Shown here in pieces: positions 1 to 6,550 of a stretch of DNA of 7,347 nt (position 1 is its first letter; each line of letters begins with the position of its first letter). The DNA comes from an uncultured Clostridium sp. (GTDB lineage: Bacteria; Bacillota; Clostridia; TANB77; CAG-508). Location: the NCBI GenBank assembly GCA_900556345.1, contig USOM01000039.1, positions 1-7,347 of the forward strand. The letters run 5' to 3'. The position numbers were made by a program, and so were the translations under genes. The notes below the pieces were generated by a model. That model made no database searches. It was not told where the DNA came from and saw only the letters and a program-made list of their open reading frames with translations.

Positions 1-103
1 CATTTATTCTTTTTGTTACAAATACTTTCTTTTCTCCGTTTGTTTCACTATCTATTTCTTCGTCTGAAAAATATAAGGTTTTTCCATCTTTACTTATATT
101 CAT
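1..103 (-). CDS. Small unknown protein, N-terminal fragment cut by window edge
   Basis: A reading frame opens with ATG at 103-101 and stays open for 34 codons to the left edge, so only the N-terminus is visible. The translation begins MNISKDGKTLYFSDEEID and continues with a charged stretch (SETNGEKKVFVTKRIN). The start is supported by AGAAGG at 112-117, eight bases upstream. The visible piece is hydrophilic, with no signal peptide or membrane segment. I do not recognise a family. It lies downstream of proS beyond a predicted terminator, so it may start a new transcription unit, and a candidate promoter overlaps that terminator. The real length cannot be known from this window. The open frame plus a well-placed ribosome binding site make a real gene likely, but the function is unknown. 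Confidence 0.6.
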   Translation of the reverse strand, partial: MNISKDGKTLYFSDEEIDSETNGEKKVFVTKRIN

Positions 104-129
104 TTTTTTCACCTTCTTTTGCGTTTTTT

Positions 130-158
130 ATTTTACAATAAATGTAAAAAAATAGCAA
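130..158 (-). promoter_or_regulatory. Candidate sigma-A-type promoter for the downstream small gene
   Basis: On the minus strand TTGCTA (158-153) is followed after exactly 17 bases by TAAAAT (135-130). These match four of six positions of the -35 consensus and five of six of the -10 consensus. The expected start of transcription near 123 would leave a leader of about 20 bases containing the AGAAGG ribosome binding site. The -35 box lies inside the stem of the proS terminator. In A/T-rich DNA such matches arise by chance, so this is tentative. Confidence 0.3.
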
Positions 159-180
159 GATTTTTCTTGCTATTTTTACA
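143..180 (-). terminator. Intrinsic terminator downstream of proS
   Basis: Bases 148-160 and 165-177 form a 13-bp perfect inverted repeat with a four-base loop (161-164). The stem core is AGCAAGA/TCTTGCT, and three outer pairs (143-145 with 178-180) close it after a two-base bulge. Read on the minus strand, the second arm runs into seven consecutive T residues (152-146), the arrangement of a rho-independent terminator. It begins 23 bases after the proS stop codon and is the only canonical terminator I see in the window. The A run on the other side could let it work weakly for plus-strand transcripts too. Confidence 0.75.
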
Positions 181-202
181 TAAAATTCACTTTTAAATTA
201 TT

Positions 203-1642
203 TTAATATTGTCTACCCCAAATAACAAACTTATCAGCCTTCTTACCACAGCAAACACAAGTATCTCCAATATCTTCCTTCTCAAAAGGCATACATCTAG
301 ATTTTGCACTTGTTAGCTCTTTAATTTTGGCTTCACATTCAGGATCTCCGCACCACATTGCTTTAATAAATCCTTGTTCTTTATCCATATTAGCTTTAAA
401 TTCTTCTAAATTATGTGCAACAGTAGTTTTAGCTTCCATTCTTTTTTTGCAAACATCAAACATATTTTGTTGAATCAAATCTAAAATCTCAGTAATCTTT
501 TCCTCAAGCTCATCTAATTTTACTGTGATTTTCTCAAATGTATCACGTCTAACTAATACACATTCACCATTTTCTATATCCCTTGGACCCATCTCTAAGC
601 GAAGTGGTATTCCTCTCATTTCTGAATCATTGAATTTTACTCCAGGTGATACGTGTGTTCTAAAATCTGCTTCAACTCTAAATTTTGATTTTAGTCTTTC
701 ATAAATTTCTGAAACCTTTTCTTCAACACCTTCTTTATGTTGTGCAATTGGTATTATTTCTACTTGTATTGGTGCAACTCTTGGTGGTAGTTTAAGTCCT
801 CTATTGTCACCATGAGCCATAATTATTGCTCCTATTAATCTTGTAGATATTCCCCAAGATGTTTGGTATGCATATTCTTGTTTTCCTTCTCTATTTTGGA
901 ATTTTACATCAAATGGTTTAGTAAAGTTTTGTCCAAAATAGTGTGATGTTCCAGATTGAAGTGCTTTTCCGTCATAAGTCATTGCTTCTATTGTGTATGT
1001 TTCGTCAGCTCCTGCAAATTTTTCGCTTTCTGTTTTTATTCCTTTAATTACTGGAATTGCAAGTAAATTTTCTGCCACATCTACATATATATTTAACATT
1101 TGTAATGTTCTTTCTTGAGCTTCTTTTGCTGTTTCGTGTATTGTATGCCCTTCTTGCCATAAAAATTCACGAGAACGTAAAAATGGTCTTGTTTCTTTTT
1201 CCCATCTTAATACACTACACCATTGATTATACACAAATGGCAAATCTCTCCAAGAATTTAACCATTTTGAATACATTGTAGTTATTATCGTTTCAGATGT
1301 TGGTCTTACACACAATCTTTCTTCTAATTTTTCCCCACCAGCTTCTGTAACCCAAGCAACTTCTGGTGCAAATCCTTCTACGTGATCTTTTTCTTTTTGA
1401 AGTAGGCTTTCTGGTATTAATACTGGAAAATATGTATTTTGTACTCCTACTTCTTTAAATTTTTTGTCTGCATAATTTTGAATATTTTCCCATATTGCAT
1501 ATCCATAAGGTCTTATTGCTATACATCCTTTTGTATCTGTATAATCTGCAAGTTCTGCTTTTCTAACGATATCTGTATACCATTTTGCAAAATCTTCGTC
1601 TATATTTGTTATTTCTTTTACGTAATTTTTATTATCTCCCAT
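203..1642 (-). CDS. proS: Prolyl-tRNA synthetase, short archaeal/eukaryotic-type
   Basis: This class II synthetase charges tRNA-Pro with proline in the cytoplasm. The 479-residue product has the proline-site signature RPTSET (113-118), motif 2 around FLRSREFLWQEGHT (155-167), motif 3 around HGDNRGLKLPPR (277-288), then an anticodon-binding domain (about 292-395). A C-terminal zinc-type domain follows with Cys431, Cys436, Cys462, Cys464 and Cys465, and the chain ends in WGRQY with the family's terminal tyrosine. The length and C-terminal domain fit the short archaeal-like form; the E. coli-like form is about 570 residues and carries an editing insertion between motifs 2 and 3, absent here. I start at ATG 1642, with AAAGGA (1649-1654) six bases upstream. 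The frame stays open to 1708, but those 22 extra codons translate a palindromic repeat and overlap the scpB stop. It sits 62 nt after scpB and is followed by a terminator. Confidence 0.95.
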   Translation of the reverse strand: MGDNKNYVKEITNIDEDFAKWYTDIVRKAELADYTDTKGCIAIRPYGYAIWENIQNYADKKFKEVGVQNTYFPVLIPESLLQKEKDHVEGFAPEVAWVTEAGGEKLEERLCVRPTSETIITTMYSKWLNSWRDLPFVYNQWCSVLRWEKETRPFLRSREFLWQEGHTIHETAKEAQERTLQMLNIYVDVAENLLAIPVIKGIKTESEKFAGADETYTIEAMTYDGKALQSGTSHYFGQNFTKPFDVKFQNREGKQEYAYQTSWGISTRLIGAIIMAHGDNRGLKLPPRVAPIQVEIIPIAQHKEGVEEKVSEIYERLKSKFRVEADFRTHVSPGVKFNDSEMRGIPLRLEMGPRDIENGECVLVRRDTFEKITVKLDELEEKITEILDLIQQNMFDVCKKRMEAKTTVAHNLEEFKANMDKEQGFIKAMWCGDPECEAKIKELTSAKSRCMPFEKEDIGDTCVCCGKKADKFVIWGRQY

Positions 1643-1648
1643 AATCTT

Positions 1649-1654
1649 TCCTTT
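1649..1654 (-). promoter_or_regulatory. Ribosome binding site that fixes the proS start
   Basis: AAAGGA on the minus strand lies six bases before ATG 1642. No comparable site precedes the upstream in-frame ATG at 1708, which overlaps the end of scpB. This supports the shorter proS start. Confidence 0.65.
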
Positions 1655-1664
1655 CTCCCCTATG

Positions 1665-1697
1665 TGGGACCATCGGGGTCGGTTCTTTTTGGTCCCA
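1665..1697. repeat. Palindromic intergenic repeat, copy A (diverged)
   Basis: The arms TGGGACCA (1665-1672) and TGGTCCCA (1690-1697) form an 8-bp perfect inverted repeat around a 17-base centre. Bases 1675-1690, GGGGTCGGTTCTTTTT, match the core of the other two elements at 15 of 16 positions. The element occupies most of the 62-nt gap between scpB and proS and is far richer in G+C than its surroundings. It has no T tract after the stem on either strand, so it is not a standard terminator. It looks like a diverged member of the same small repeat family, of REP or MITE type. The exact ends are uncertain and could reach the scpB stop. Confidence 0.7.
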
Positions 1698-1704
1698 TTT
1701 TGTG

Positions 1705-2298
1705 TCAATCATTCCCTTGCCCACTCGGCATTGGAGCCTCTGCTTCAATTAGTTCATCAATAATAATTTGATTATTAGAATCTAACTTATATTTTGGAAG
1801 TTCTGGTAAGTCATTTAGACTACTGTATCCAAACATTTTTAAAAATTCGTTTGTTGTTTTATATGACATTGGTTTTCCAGGCAAATCTAGTTTTCCCGCT
1901 TCTTCTATTAATCCATATTCAAGCAATTTGTACATAGTACCATCAACATTAACACCACGAATAGCTTCAATCTCTGCTCTAGATATTCTAGGATTATATG
2001 CAATTATTGAAAGTGTTTCTATTGCTGCATTTGAAAGTTTTGGTTTATTTCTTTTATCAATAATTTTATACACCTGTTCATAATATTCTTTTCTTGTTGC
2101 TAATTGATAATTGTCCTCTGTCTTTATTATTTCTATACCTCTATCATTATCTTTGTATTCCAAATTCATTTGGTAAATTGTTTCTTCAATTTCATCTTTG
2201 GACTTTTCTAAGGCTAAACTTAGTTCTTTGCTTGAAACTTCTCTTCCAGTAGCAAAAAGAATAGCTTCTATTGTTCCTTTTAAATTTTGTTGTTCCAT
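1705..2298 (-). CDS. scpB: Segregation and condensation protein B
   Basis: ScpB is the winged-helix (kite) subunit of the bacterial SMC-ScpAB condensin. It binds as a dimer to ScpA and helps compact and segregate newly replicated origins. The 197-residue product has the usual length, an N-terminal winged-helix region (about 1-80, opening LKGTIEAILFATGREVSSKEL) and a second one (about 88-160) with the family signature LSNAAIETLSIIAYNPRISR (88-107) followed by AEIEAIRGVNVDG. An acidic C-terminal tail ends PMPSGQGND. The start ATG at 2298 has AAAGGA (2307-2312) eight bases upstream. The gene lies 29 nt after the unknown 482-residue gene and 62 nt before proS. ScpA usually precedes ScpB in Firmicutes, but no scpA is present next to it here. 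The last codons (1708-1735) are unusually G+C-rich and abut repeat copy A. Confidence 0.93.
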   Translation of the reverse strand: MEQQNLKGTIEAILFATGREVSSKELSLALEKSKDEIEETIYQMNLEYKDNDRGIEIIKTEDNYQLATRKEYYEQVYKIIDKRNKPKLSNAAIETLSIIAYNPRISRAEIEAIRGVNVDGTMYKLLEYGLIEEAGKLDLPGKPMSYKTTNEFLKMFGYSSLNDLPELPKYKLDSNNQIIIDELIEAEAPMPSGQGND

Positions 2299-2327
2299 TC
2301 TTTATATCCTTTCGTAAAAAACTTTTA

Positions 2328-3776
2328 CTACATATCTCTTCTTCTTCCGTGTCTAAACATTTCATCTTCTAATTCATCTATTTCTTCTTTGACATTTTTT
2401 TCTATTTCTTCTACATCATTACCTTTTTTGTGTTCCTCTTCAACTTTTTGTGTTATTTCGTCCCTATAGTTTTCACCATATTTTTGAGTTAGTTTTTCTA
2501 CAACTTTTTCTAATTCTGATTGATGTTCTCTTCTTACATTTTTTGCTTCATTAGAATCACTTTTTTCTAATTGCTCCATCTGTTTTTGTTCTTTTGAATT
2601 AAGTGGTGCTTCATAGGCATCCTCTAATTTGTACTCTATTGTTGGATTTGTTCTCGCTTCAGTGCTATCTTTACTATATACTTTGTCTGTATTTCTTGAA
2701 CCTTGTATTATAGATACCTCTTTTAAATATCTTGAATCAGATGGTTTTCTTCCGTTTTTTACATAATCTTCATTATAATCAACACCTAAAAACCATTCTT
2801 CATTTGCTGTAAATCTTGAATTAACATCTTTTATTCTCCACATTGATGTTCTAGTTAATGTCATATCTGTTGCTGGTTTAAATGTATGTTCTCCATCTGC
2901 CCATCTTTCCCTATTTTGTTCTTGAAGTAATCTATCTTCTCTTGGGCCTAAGTCTACAGGCTCAATAACGCCTTCATCAAGTTCTACAATATCTCCACTA
3001 GGTGATACAATTGCAAATGTATCTTCTGCTTTTCTTGTCTTTACCCTTTCTCCTCTTGAAGCCTCTAATTCACATAATTCTTTAGAATCTATTCTTGTTA
3101 AATATCCTTTTTGAAAAGCTCTTTCAGATACTCCCTTAGGCATTCTTCCATTCAAGGATTCTTGTATTCCTAAAATTCTCCATAATTCTTGCCCATTAAT
3201 AACTGTATCTAATCTTATTCTTGTTCTATGGTCCATCGAAATATCATCTTTTAGATTTCTTAGTTGTCCTTGATTTATATCAACTTCGCCTGTTTCAATT
3301 TTTTTAGGTTCTTCTGTTTTATTTTGCATTTTTTCTTCATGTTCTTTACTGGCTAAGTCTCTTCCATCTCCTGCTTTTGATGTATCATTATTATTTGAAC
3401 CATTGTTGTCGTCATCTTCTACATCTTTTCCTCTTATTAAATCAATTTGTCTTTCTAATCTTTCTTTATCTAATTCTATTTCCTTTGCAACTGTCAATCC
3501 ATTTTTTTCGCTATAATCATTATACGCAATTACATCTCCTGTTTCATCATATATAATATCATACTGATATCCATCGTGTAATTCACTTATTAAAAATAAT
3601 CTTCCAGCTTTTACTTCTCCAGTTACTTTGCTCTTATATGGAAATAATCCTAATATTTTGCAACTATCTTTTTTTAATTCTTTTTTTATTATTCCTTTTT
3701 TTTGATTTTCTTCTTCTCTTTTATTCATCAATATATATAGCAGTTGTTCACTTGAAATACTTCTTTGTTTTGACAT
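2328..3776 (-). CDS. Unrecognised acidic, highly charged protein with C-terminal helical region
   Basis: I do not recognise this 482-residue protein. It has no signal peptide or membrane segment, so it is probably cytoplasmic. Its parts are: an N-terminal segment (1-115) with a Lys/Glu helix and a predicted beta section (FPYKSK...GRLFLISELHDGYQYDIIYDETGDVIAY); an acidic Asn/Asp/Glu-rich linker (about 117-165); a middle region (about 166-395) with conserved-looking motifs such as INGQELWRILGIQESLNGR (193-211), SERAFQKGYLTRID (217-230), FAIVSPSGDIVELDEG (254-269) and SMWRIKDVN (311-319); and a Glu/Lys-rich probable coiled coil (395-475) ending HGRRRDM. The start ATG 3776 has a full AGGAGG (3785-3790) eight bases upstream. 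An in-frame ATG at 3815 would overlap the rimO stop and lacks this support. Gaps of 22 and 29 nt to rimO and scpB suggest co-transcription and co-translation. Good base composition and frame make it a real gene; any function would be a guess. Confidence 0.85.
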   Translation of the reverse strand: MSKQRSISSEQLLYILMNKREEENQKKGIIKKELKKDSCKILGLFPYKSKVTGEVKAGRLFLISELHDGYQYDIIYDETGDVIAYNDYSEKNGLTVAKEIELDKERLERQIDLIRGKDVEDDDNNGSNNNDTSKAGDGRDLASKEHEEKMQNKTEEPKKIETGEVDINQGQLRNLKDDISMDHRTRIRLDTVINGQELWRILGIQESLNGRMPKGVSERAFQKGYLTRIDSKELCELEASRGERVKTRKAEDTFAIVSPSGDIVELDEGVIEPVDLGPREDRLLQEQNRERWADGEHTFKPATDMTLTRTSMWRIKDVNSRFTANEEWFLGVDYNEDYVKNGRKPSDSRYLKEVSIIQGSRNTDKVYSKDSTEARTNPTIEYKLEDAYEAPLNSKEQKQMEQLEKSDSNEAKNVRREHQSELEKVVEKLTQKYGENYRDEITQKVEEEHKKGNDVEEIEKNVKEEIDELEDEMFRHGRRRDM

Positions 3777-3784
3777 TCTAGCTC

Positions 3785-3790
3785 CCTCCT
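3785..3790 (-). promoter_or_regulatory. Full-consensus ribosome binding site of the unknown 482-residue gene
   Basis: AGGAGG, extended to AAAGGAGGGAG, sits eight bases before ATG 3776 in the 22-nt gap after the rimO stop. It is the closest match to the 16S anti-Shine-Dalgarno sequence in the window. It selects the 482-residue start over the in-frame ATG at 3815 and suggests the gene is well translated. Confidence 0.75.
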
Positions 3791-3798
3791 TTTTTCTA

Positions 3799-5196
3799 TT
3801 ATTCAACTTCTGCAATTAAATCATAATCACTTACATCTACTATTTTACACCAAATAAACTGATTTAGCAAATTTTCATTTTCATCTGTTCTTTTAATATA
3901 CACAATTCCATCTTCTTCTGGTACATCGTTTCTTGTTCTGCCCACTAAATATTTACCATCAAAAGAAACATTTTCAATTAAAACCTGTATTTTCTTTCCT
4001 ATTTGTTCCTCAAGTTTTTTCTTGGAAATTTCTTTTTGCTCACTCATTATTTTTCTATATCTAGCGTTTTTTGTCATATAATGTATTTGATTTGGCATTT
4101 TGGCAGCTGGTGTATTTTCTTCTTTAGAATATTTAAACACACCTAGTTTATCAAATTTAGTGCTTTTAACAAAATCTAATAGTTCTATAAAATCTTGCTC
4201 TGTTTCACCTGGAAACCCTACTATTAAACTTGTTCTTAGGATAACATTTGGAATTTCTTTTCTTATTTTATTTATTAGGTTTACAATATTTTCTTTTGAG
4301 GTTTTTCTATTCATTCTTTTTAATACATCATTTGAAATATGTTGAATTGGAATATCAAAATATTTGCAAATTTTATCATTATTTTTAACTGTATCAATTA
4401 GTTCGTCTGTAATGCCCTCTGGGTAGCTATATAAAAATCTTATCCATTCAATTCCCTTAATTTCACTTATTTCCTGAAGAAGTTCAGCAAGTTTTGATTC
4501 ACCATATAAATCTACTCCATATTTAGTTGTATCTTGAGCAATAACAATAATTTCTTTTACACCTTTGTTGGCTAACATTTTAGCTTCTTCTAAGATTTCC
4601 TCCATCTTTCTACTTATAAATAAGCCTCTTATATATGGAATTGCACAATATGTACACATATTACTACATCCTTCGCCTATTTTTAAATAAGCATAATTTT
4701 CACCTGTAGAAACAGTTCTTGCTAAATACTCTTTTTCGGCAAACATTGGTAGTTGCTTAATTTTATTATCCTCGTCGTTTGTTTTTGTATTTTGGCTAGC
4801 TATTGTAGTGATGGCATCATTTTCTTTTGATGCATTTTGATTTGGTTGTTCTAATAATTCTGCAACTTTATCCCATAATTTGTTATAATCTTCAATCTTC
4901 AAAAATAAGTCAACTTCTGGCATTTCTTTAGACAACTCTTTATAATATCTTTGGACTAAACAACCCATCGCTATTAAAAACTTGCATCTTCCATTTTTGT
5001 ATTCAGCCATCTCCAAAATAGTGTTTATAGCTTCCTCTTTAGCAGATTCTATAAATCCACAAGTATTTACAACTATTATATCTGCTTCTTTTGGATCATT
5101 TACTATATTAAATTCGTGTTCCTTAAATTTTCCTATTGCTACTTCTGTATCTATTAAATTTTTGCTACATCCTAGTGATATAAATCCTACATTCAT
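3799..5196 (-). CDS. rimO: Ribosomal protein S12 methylthiotransferase RimO (radical SAM)
   Basis: RimO adds a methylthio group to the conserved aspartate of ribosomal protein S12 using two [4Fe-4S] clusters. The 465-residue product has an N-terminal UPF0004 domain with cluster ligands Cys10 (SLGCSKN), Cys46 (VVNTCGFIESAKEEA) and Cys79 (AMGCLVQRY). The radical SAM core carries CSNMCTYC (Cys177, Cys181, Cys184) and the strand YFDIPIQHIS (279-288). A TRAM domain fills about 395-465. SLGCSKN together with CGFIESAKEE favours RimO over the related tRNA enzymes MiaB and MtaB. A linker of about 33 residues rich in Asn, Thr and Ser (117-150) lies between the first two domains. Start ATG 5196 has AAGGAG (5205-5210) eight bases upstream. 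The open frame extends to 5277, but that extension only translates repeat copy B. The gene lies 92 nt after rarA and 22 nt before the unknown gene. Confidence 0.93.
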   Translation of the reverse strand: MNVGFISLGCSKNLIDTEVAIGKFKEHEFNIVNDPKEADIIVVNTCGFIESAKEEAINTILEMAEYKNGRCKFLIAMGCLVQRYYKELSKEMPEVDLFLKIEDYNKLWDKVAELLEQPNQNASKENDAITTIASQNTKTNDEDNKIKQLPMFAEKEYLARTVSTGENYAYLKIGEGCSNMCTYCAIPYIRGLFISRKMEEILEEAKMLANKGVKEIIVIAQDTTKYGVDLYGESKLAELLQEISEIKGIEWIRFLYSYPEGITDELIDTVKNNDKICKYFDIPIQHISNDVLKRMNRKTSKENIVNLINKIRKEIPNVILRTSLIVGFPGETEQDFIELLDFVKSTKFDKLGVFKYSKEENTPAAKMPNQIHYMTKNARYRKIMSEQKEISKKKLEEQIGKKIQVLIENVSFDGKYLVGRTRNDVPEEDGIVYIKRTDENENLLNQFIWCKIVDVSDYDLIAEVE

Positions 5197-5204
5197 TTTT
5201 TTTA

Positions 5205-5210
5205 CTCCTT
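5205..5210 (-). promoter_or_regulatory. Ribosome binding site that fixes the rimO start
   Basis: AAGGAG lies eight bases before ATG 5196, directly in front of the conserved MNVGFISLGCSKN terminus of RimO. It marks this start as real and the in-frame ATG at 5277, inside the palindromic repeat, as an artefact. The 11 bases 5204-5214 match those around the rarA site (6537-6547). Confidence 0.8.
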
Positions 5211-5217
5211 TTTTCGT

Positions 5218-5287
5218 ATTGGGGAATGTTTTTTCTGATTGGGGACGGTTCTTTTTCGGAAAAAGAACCGTCCCCAATCAGAAAAAA
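5218..5287. repeat. Palindromic intergenic repeat, copy B (28-bp perfect inverted repeat)
   Basis: Bases 5229-5256 and 5260-5287 are perfect inverted repeats of 28 bp separated by three bases (CGG). The core GGGGACGGTTCTTTTT is at 5241-5256. A half-unit, ATTGGGGA at 5218-5225, precedes it and repeats directly at 5238-5245, a 20-base period. Aligned with copy C over 5218-5278, it differs at only about four positions. It ends one base short of the rarA stop codon and fills most of the rarA-rimO gap. The transcript would fold into a very stable hairpin, but both strands leave the stem through an A run, not a T tract, so it does not look like a standard terminator. Its type (REP/BIME-like or a small non-autonomous mobile element) is inference; no transposase is nearby. 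Confidence 0.88.
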
Positions 5288-5288
5288 T

Positions 5289-6530
5289 TTAGTCACAATT
5301 CTCATCTTTTATATAATATTTAGTTCCAACCATCTTATCTGGCAAATACTGTTGCTCCACATAATGACCTGGAAAATCGTGTGGATATAAATATCCTTGA
5401 TGATATCCCAAACTTTCCATTCCCTTAGCTGGTGCATTTCTAATATGCATAGGAACTTCTCCTGTATCTTTGCTTGCAACATCTTCTAAAGCTCTATTTA
5501 TAGCTAAATATGATGCATTTGATTTCTTCGATGTTGCAACATAAACAGCCGCTTCTGCTAAAATAATTCTTGCTTCTGGCATTCCTACCATATTTACAGC
5601 TTGCATTGCAGAATTTGCAATAACTAGCGCATTTGGATTTGCCATTCCTACATCTTCTGATGCAGAAATTACTATCCTACGAGCTAAAAACATCGGGTCT
5701 TCTCCCGCATTTATCGCTCTTGCTAAATAAAATATAGCAGCATCTGGGTCTGAACCCCTTAGTGATTTTATAAATGCACTTATATTGTCATAATGTGAAT
5801 CGCCCTTTTTATCAAATACCGCCTTTTTCTCTTGTACGCAATCTTTCAAAACCTCATCTGTTATATTTATTACTCCATTTGAATCCATCTCAGTTGTTAG
5901 AACTGCAATTTCTAATGAATTTAAAGCTGTTCTTACATCCCCATTTGATATTGTACATAATTTTCTTAATGTTTTATCTTCTATATTAATATTATATTCC
6001 CCAAGTCCTTCCGGTTTTTTTAGTGCCATTTTTAAAACTTCAAATATATCTTCTTCATCAAGTGGCTCTAGTTTTACAACCATCGAACGCGAAATCAAAG
6101 CTTTGTTTACCTCAAAATACGGATTTTCCGTTGTTGCACCTATCAAAATTATTGTCCCATTTTCAACAAATGGTAATAATGCATCTTGTTGAAGTTTGTT
6201 AAACCTATGAATTTCATCTATAAATAATATCGCTTTTCCTGTTGGATTTAACATGAAATTCTTTGTTTCTTCTATAACTGCTTTTATGTCTGCAACACCT
6301 GCCGTTACTGCATTTATTTTATAAAATCTATATTTCGTTGTTTCACTTATAACCTTTGCAAGTGATGTTTTTCCACATCCCGGAGGTCCAAATAAAATCA
6401 AACTTGATAACCTGTCTGCTTTTATTGTTCTATATAAAATTTTATCTTTTCCTAATATATGTTTTTGACCAACATATTCCTCAAGCGTTTTAGGCCTTAC
6501 TCTATATGCTAGTGGTTCATTTGAATTCAT
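5289..6530 (-). CDS. rarA: Replication-associated recombination protein A (AAA+ ATPase)
   Basis: RarA (also MgsA, related to eukaryotic WRNIP1) is a tetrameric AAA+ ATPase that acts at stalled replication forks and at single-stranded DNA ends with SSB. The 413-residue product shows the family N-terminus PLAYRVRPKTLEEYVGQKHI, Walker A GPPGCGKTS (48-56), Walker B ILFIDE (101-106) followed by IHRFNK, sensor 1 GATTEN (131-136), a probable arginine finger in ISRSM (146-150) and sensor 2 NGDVRTALN (196-204). The C-terminal oligomerisation region includes SLRGSDPDAAIFYLARAINAG (256-276) and RNAPAKGMESLGYHQGYLYPHD (364-385). The length is normal and no key residue is missing. Start ATG 6530 has AAGGAG (6538-6543) seven bases upstream. 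Repeat elements flank it on both sides: copy C ahead of the start and copy B right after the stop. Confidence 0.95.
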   Translation of the reverse strand: MNSNEPLAYRVRPKTLEEYVGQKHILGKDKILYRTIKADRLSSLILFGPPGCGKTSLAKVISETTKYRFYKINAVTAGVADIKAVIEETKNFMLNPTGKAILFIDEIHRFNKLQQDALLPFVENGTIILIGATTENPYFEVNKALISRSMVVKLEPLDEEDIFEVLKMALKKPEGLGEYNINIEDKTLRKLCTISNGDVRTALNSLEIAVLTTEMDSNGVINITDEVLKDCVQEKKAVFDKKGDSHYDNISAFIKSLRGSDPDAAIFYLARAINAGEDPMFLARRIVISASEDVGMANPNALVIANSAMQAVNMVGMPEARIILAEAAVYVATSKKSNASYLAINRALEDVASKDTGEVPMHIRNAPAKGMESLGYHQGYLYPHDFPGHYVEQQYLPDKMVGTKYYIKDENCD

Positions 6531-6537
6531 ATTTTCA

Positions 6538-6543
6538 CTCCTT
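6538..6543 (-). promoter_or_regulatory. Ribosome binding site of rarA, abutting repeat copy C
   Basis: AAGGAG lies seven bases before ATG 6530. The sequence around it (6537-6547) is identical to that around the rimO site (5204-5214) and runs directly into the repeat on its upstream side. Either the repeats inserted just upstream of both sites, or the site forms part of the repeat edge. Confidence 0.7.
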
Positions 6544-6550
6544 TTTTCTG

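Noticed and set aside
1439..1771. Plus-strand open frame of 110 codons across the 5' end of proS and the scpB end
   Set aside because: It lies opposite well-identified minus-strand genes, is rich in Phe, Ile, Cys and Ser as antisense A/T-rich shadows are, and has no convincing ribosome binding site. The other plus-strand frames (1057-1281, 2287-2469, 4100-4345, 4982-5323, 5774-5989, 6506-6706) are rejected for the same reason.
2328..3776. The unknown 482-residue protein as a divergent ScpA
   Set aside because: ScpA is usually about 240-260 residues with recognisable N-terminal (SMC-binding) and C-terminal winged-helix motifs. None is seen here, and the length and acidic linker do not fit.
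3799..5196. Annotation of the radical SAM gene as MiaB or MtaB (tRNA methylthiotransferases)
   Set aside because: The SLGCSKN start, CGFIESAKEE around the second cysteine and the FDIPIQHIS strand fit RimO better. The families are related, so some doubt remains.
5229..5287. The rarA-rimO palindrome as a rho-independent terminator
   Set aside because: The hairpin is strong, but on both strands the stem exits into an A run and not a T tract. The element also recurs in other gaps as a repeat, so repeat is the better call. Some effect on transcription is still possible.
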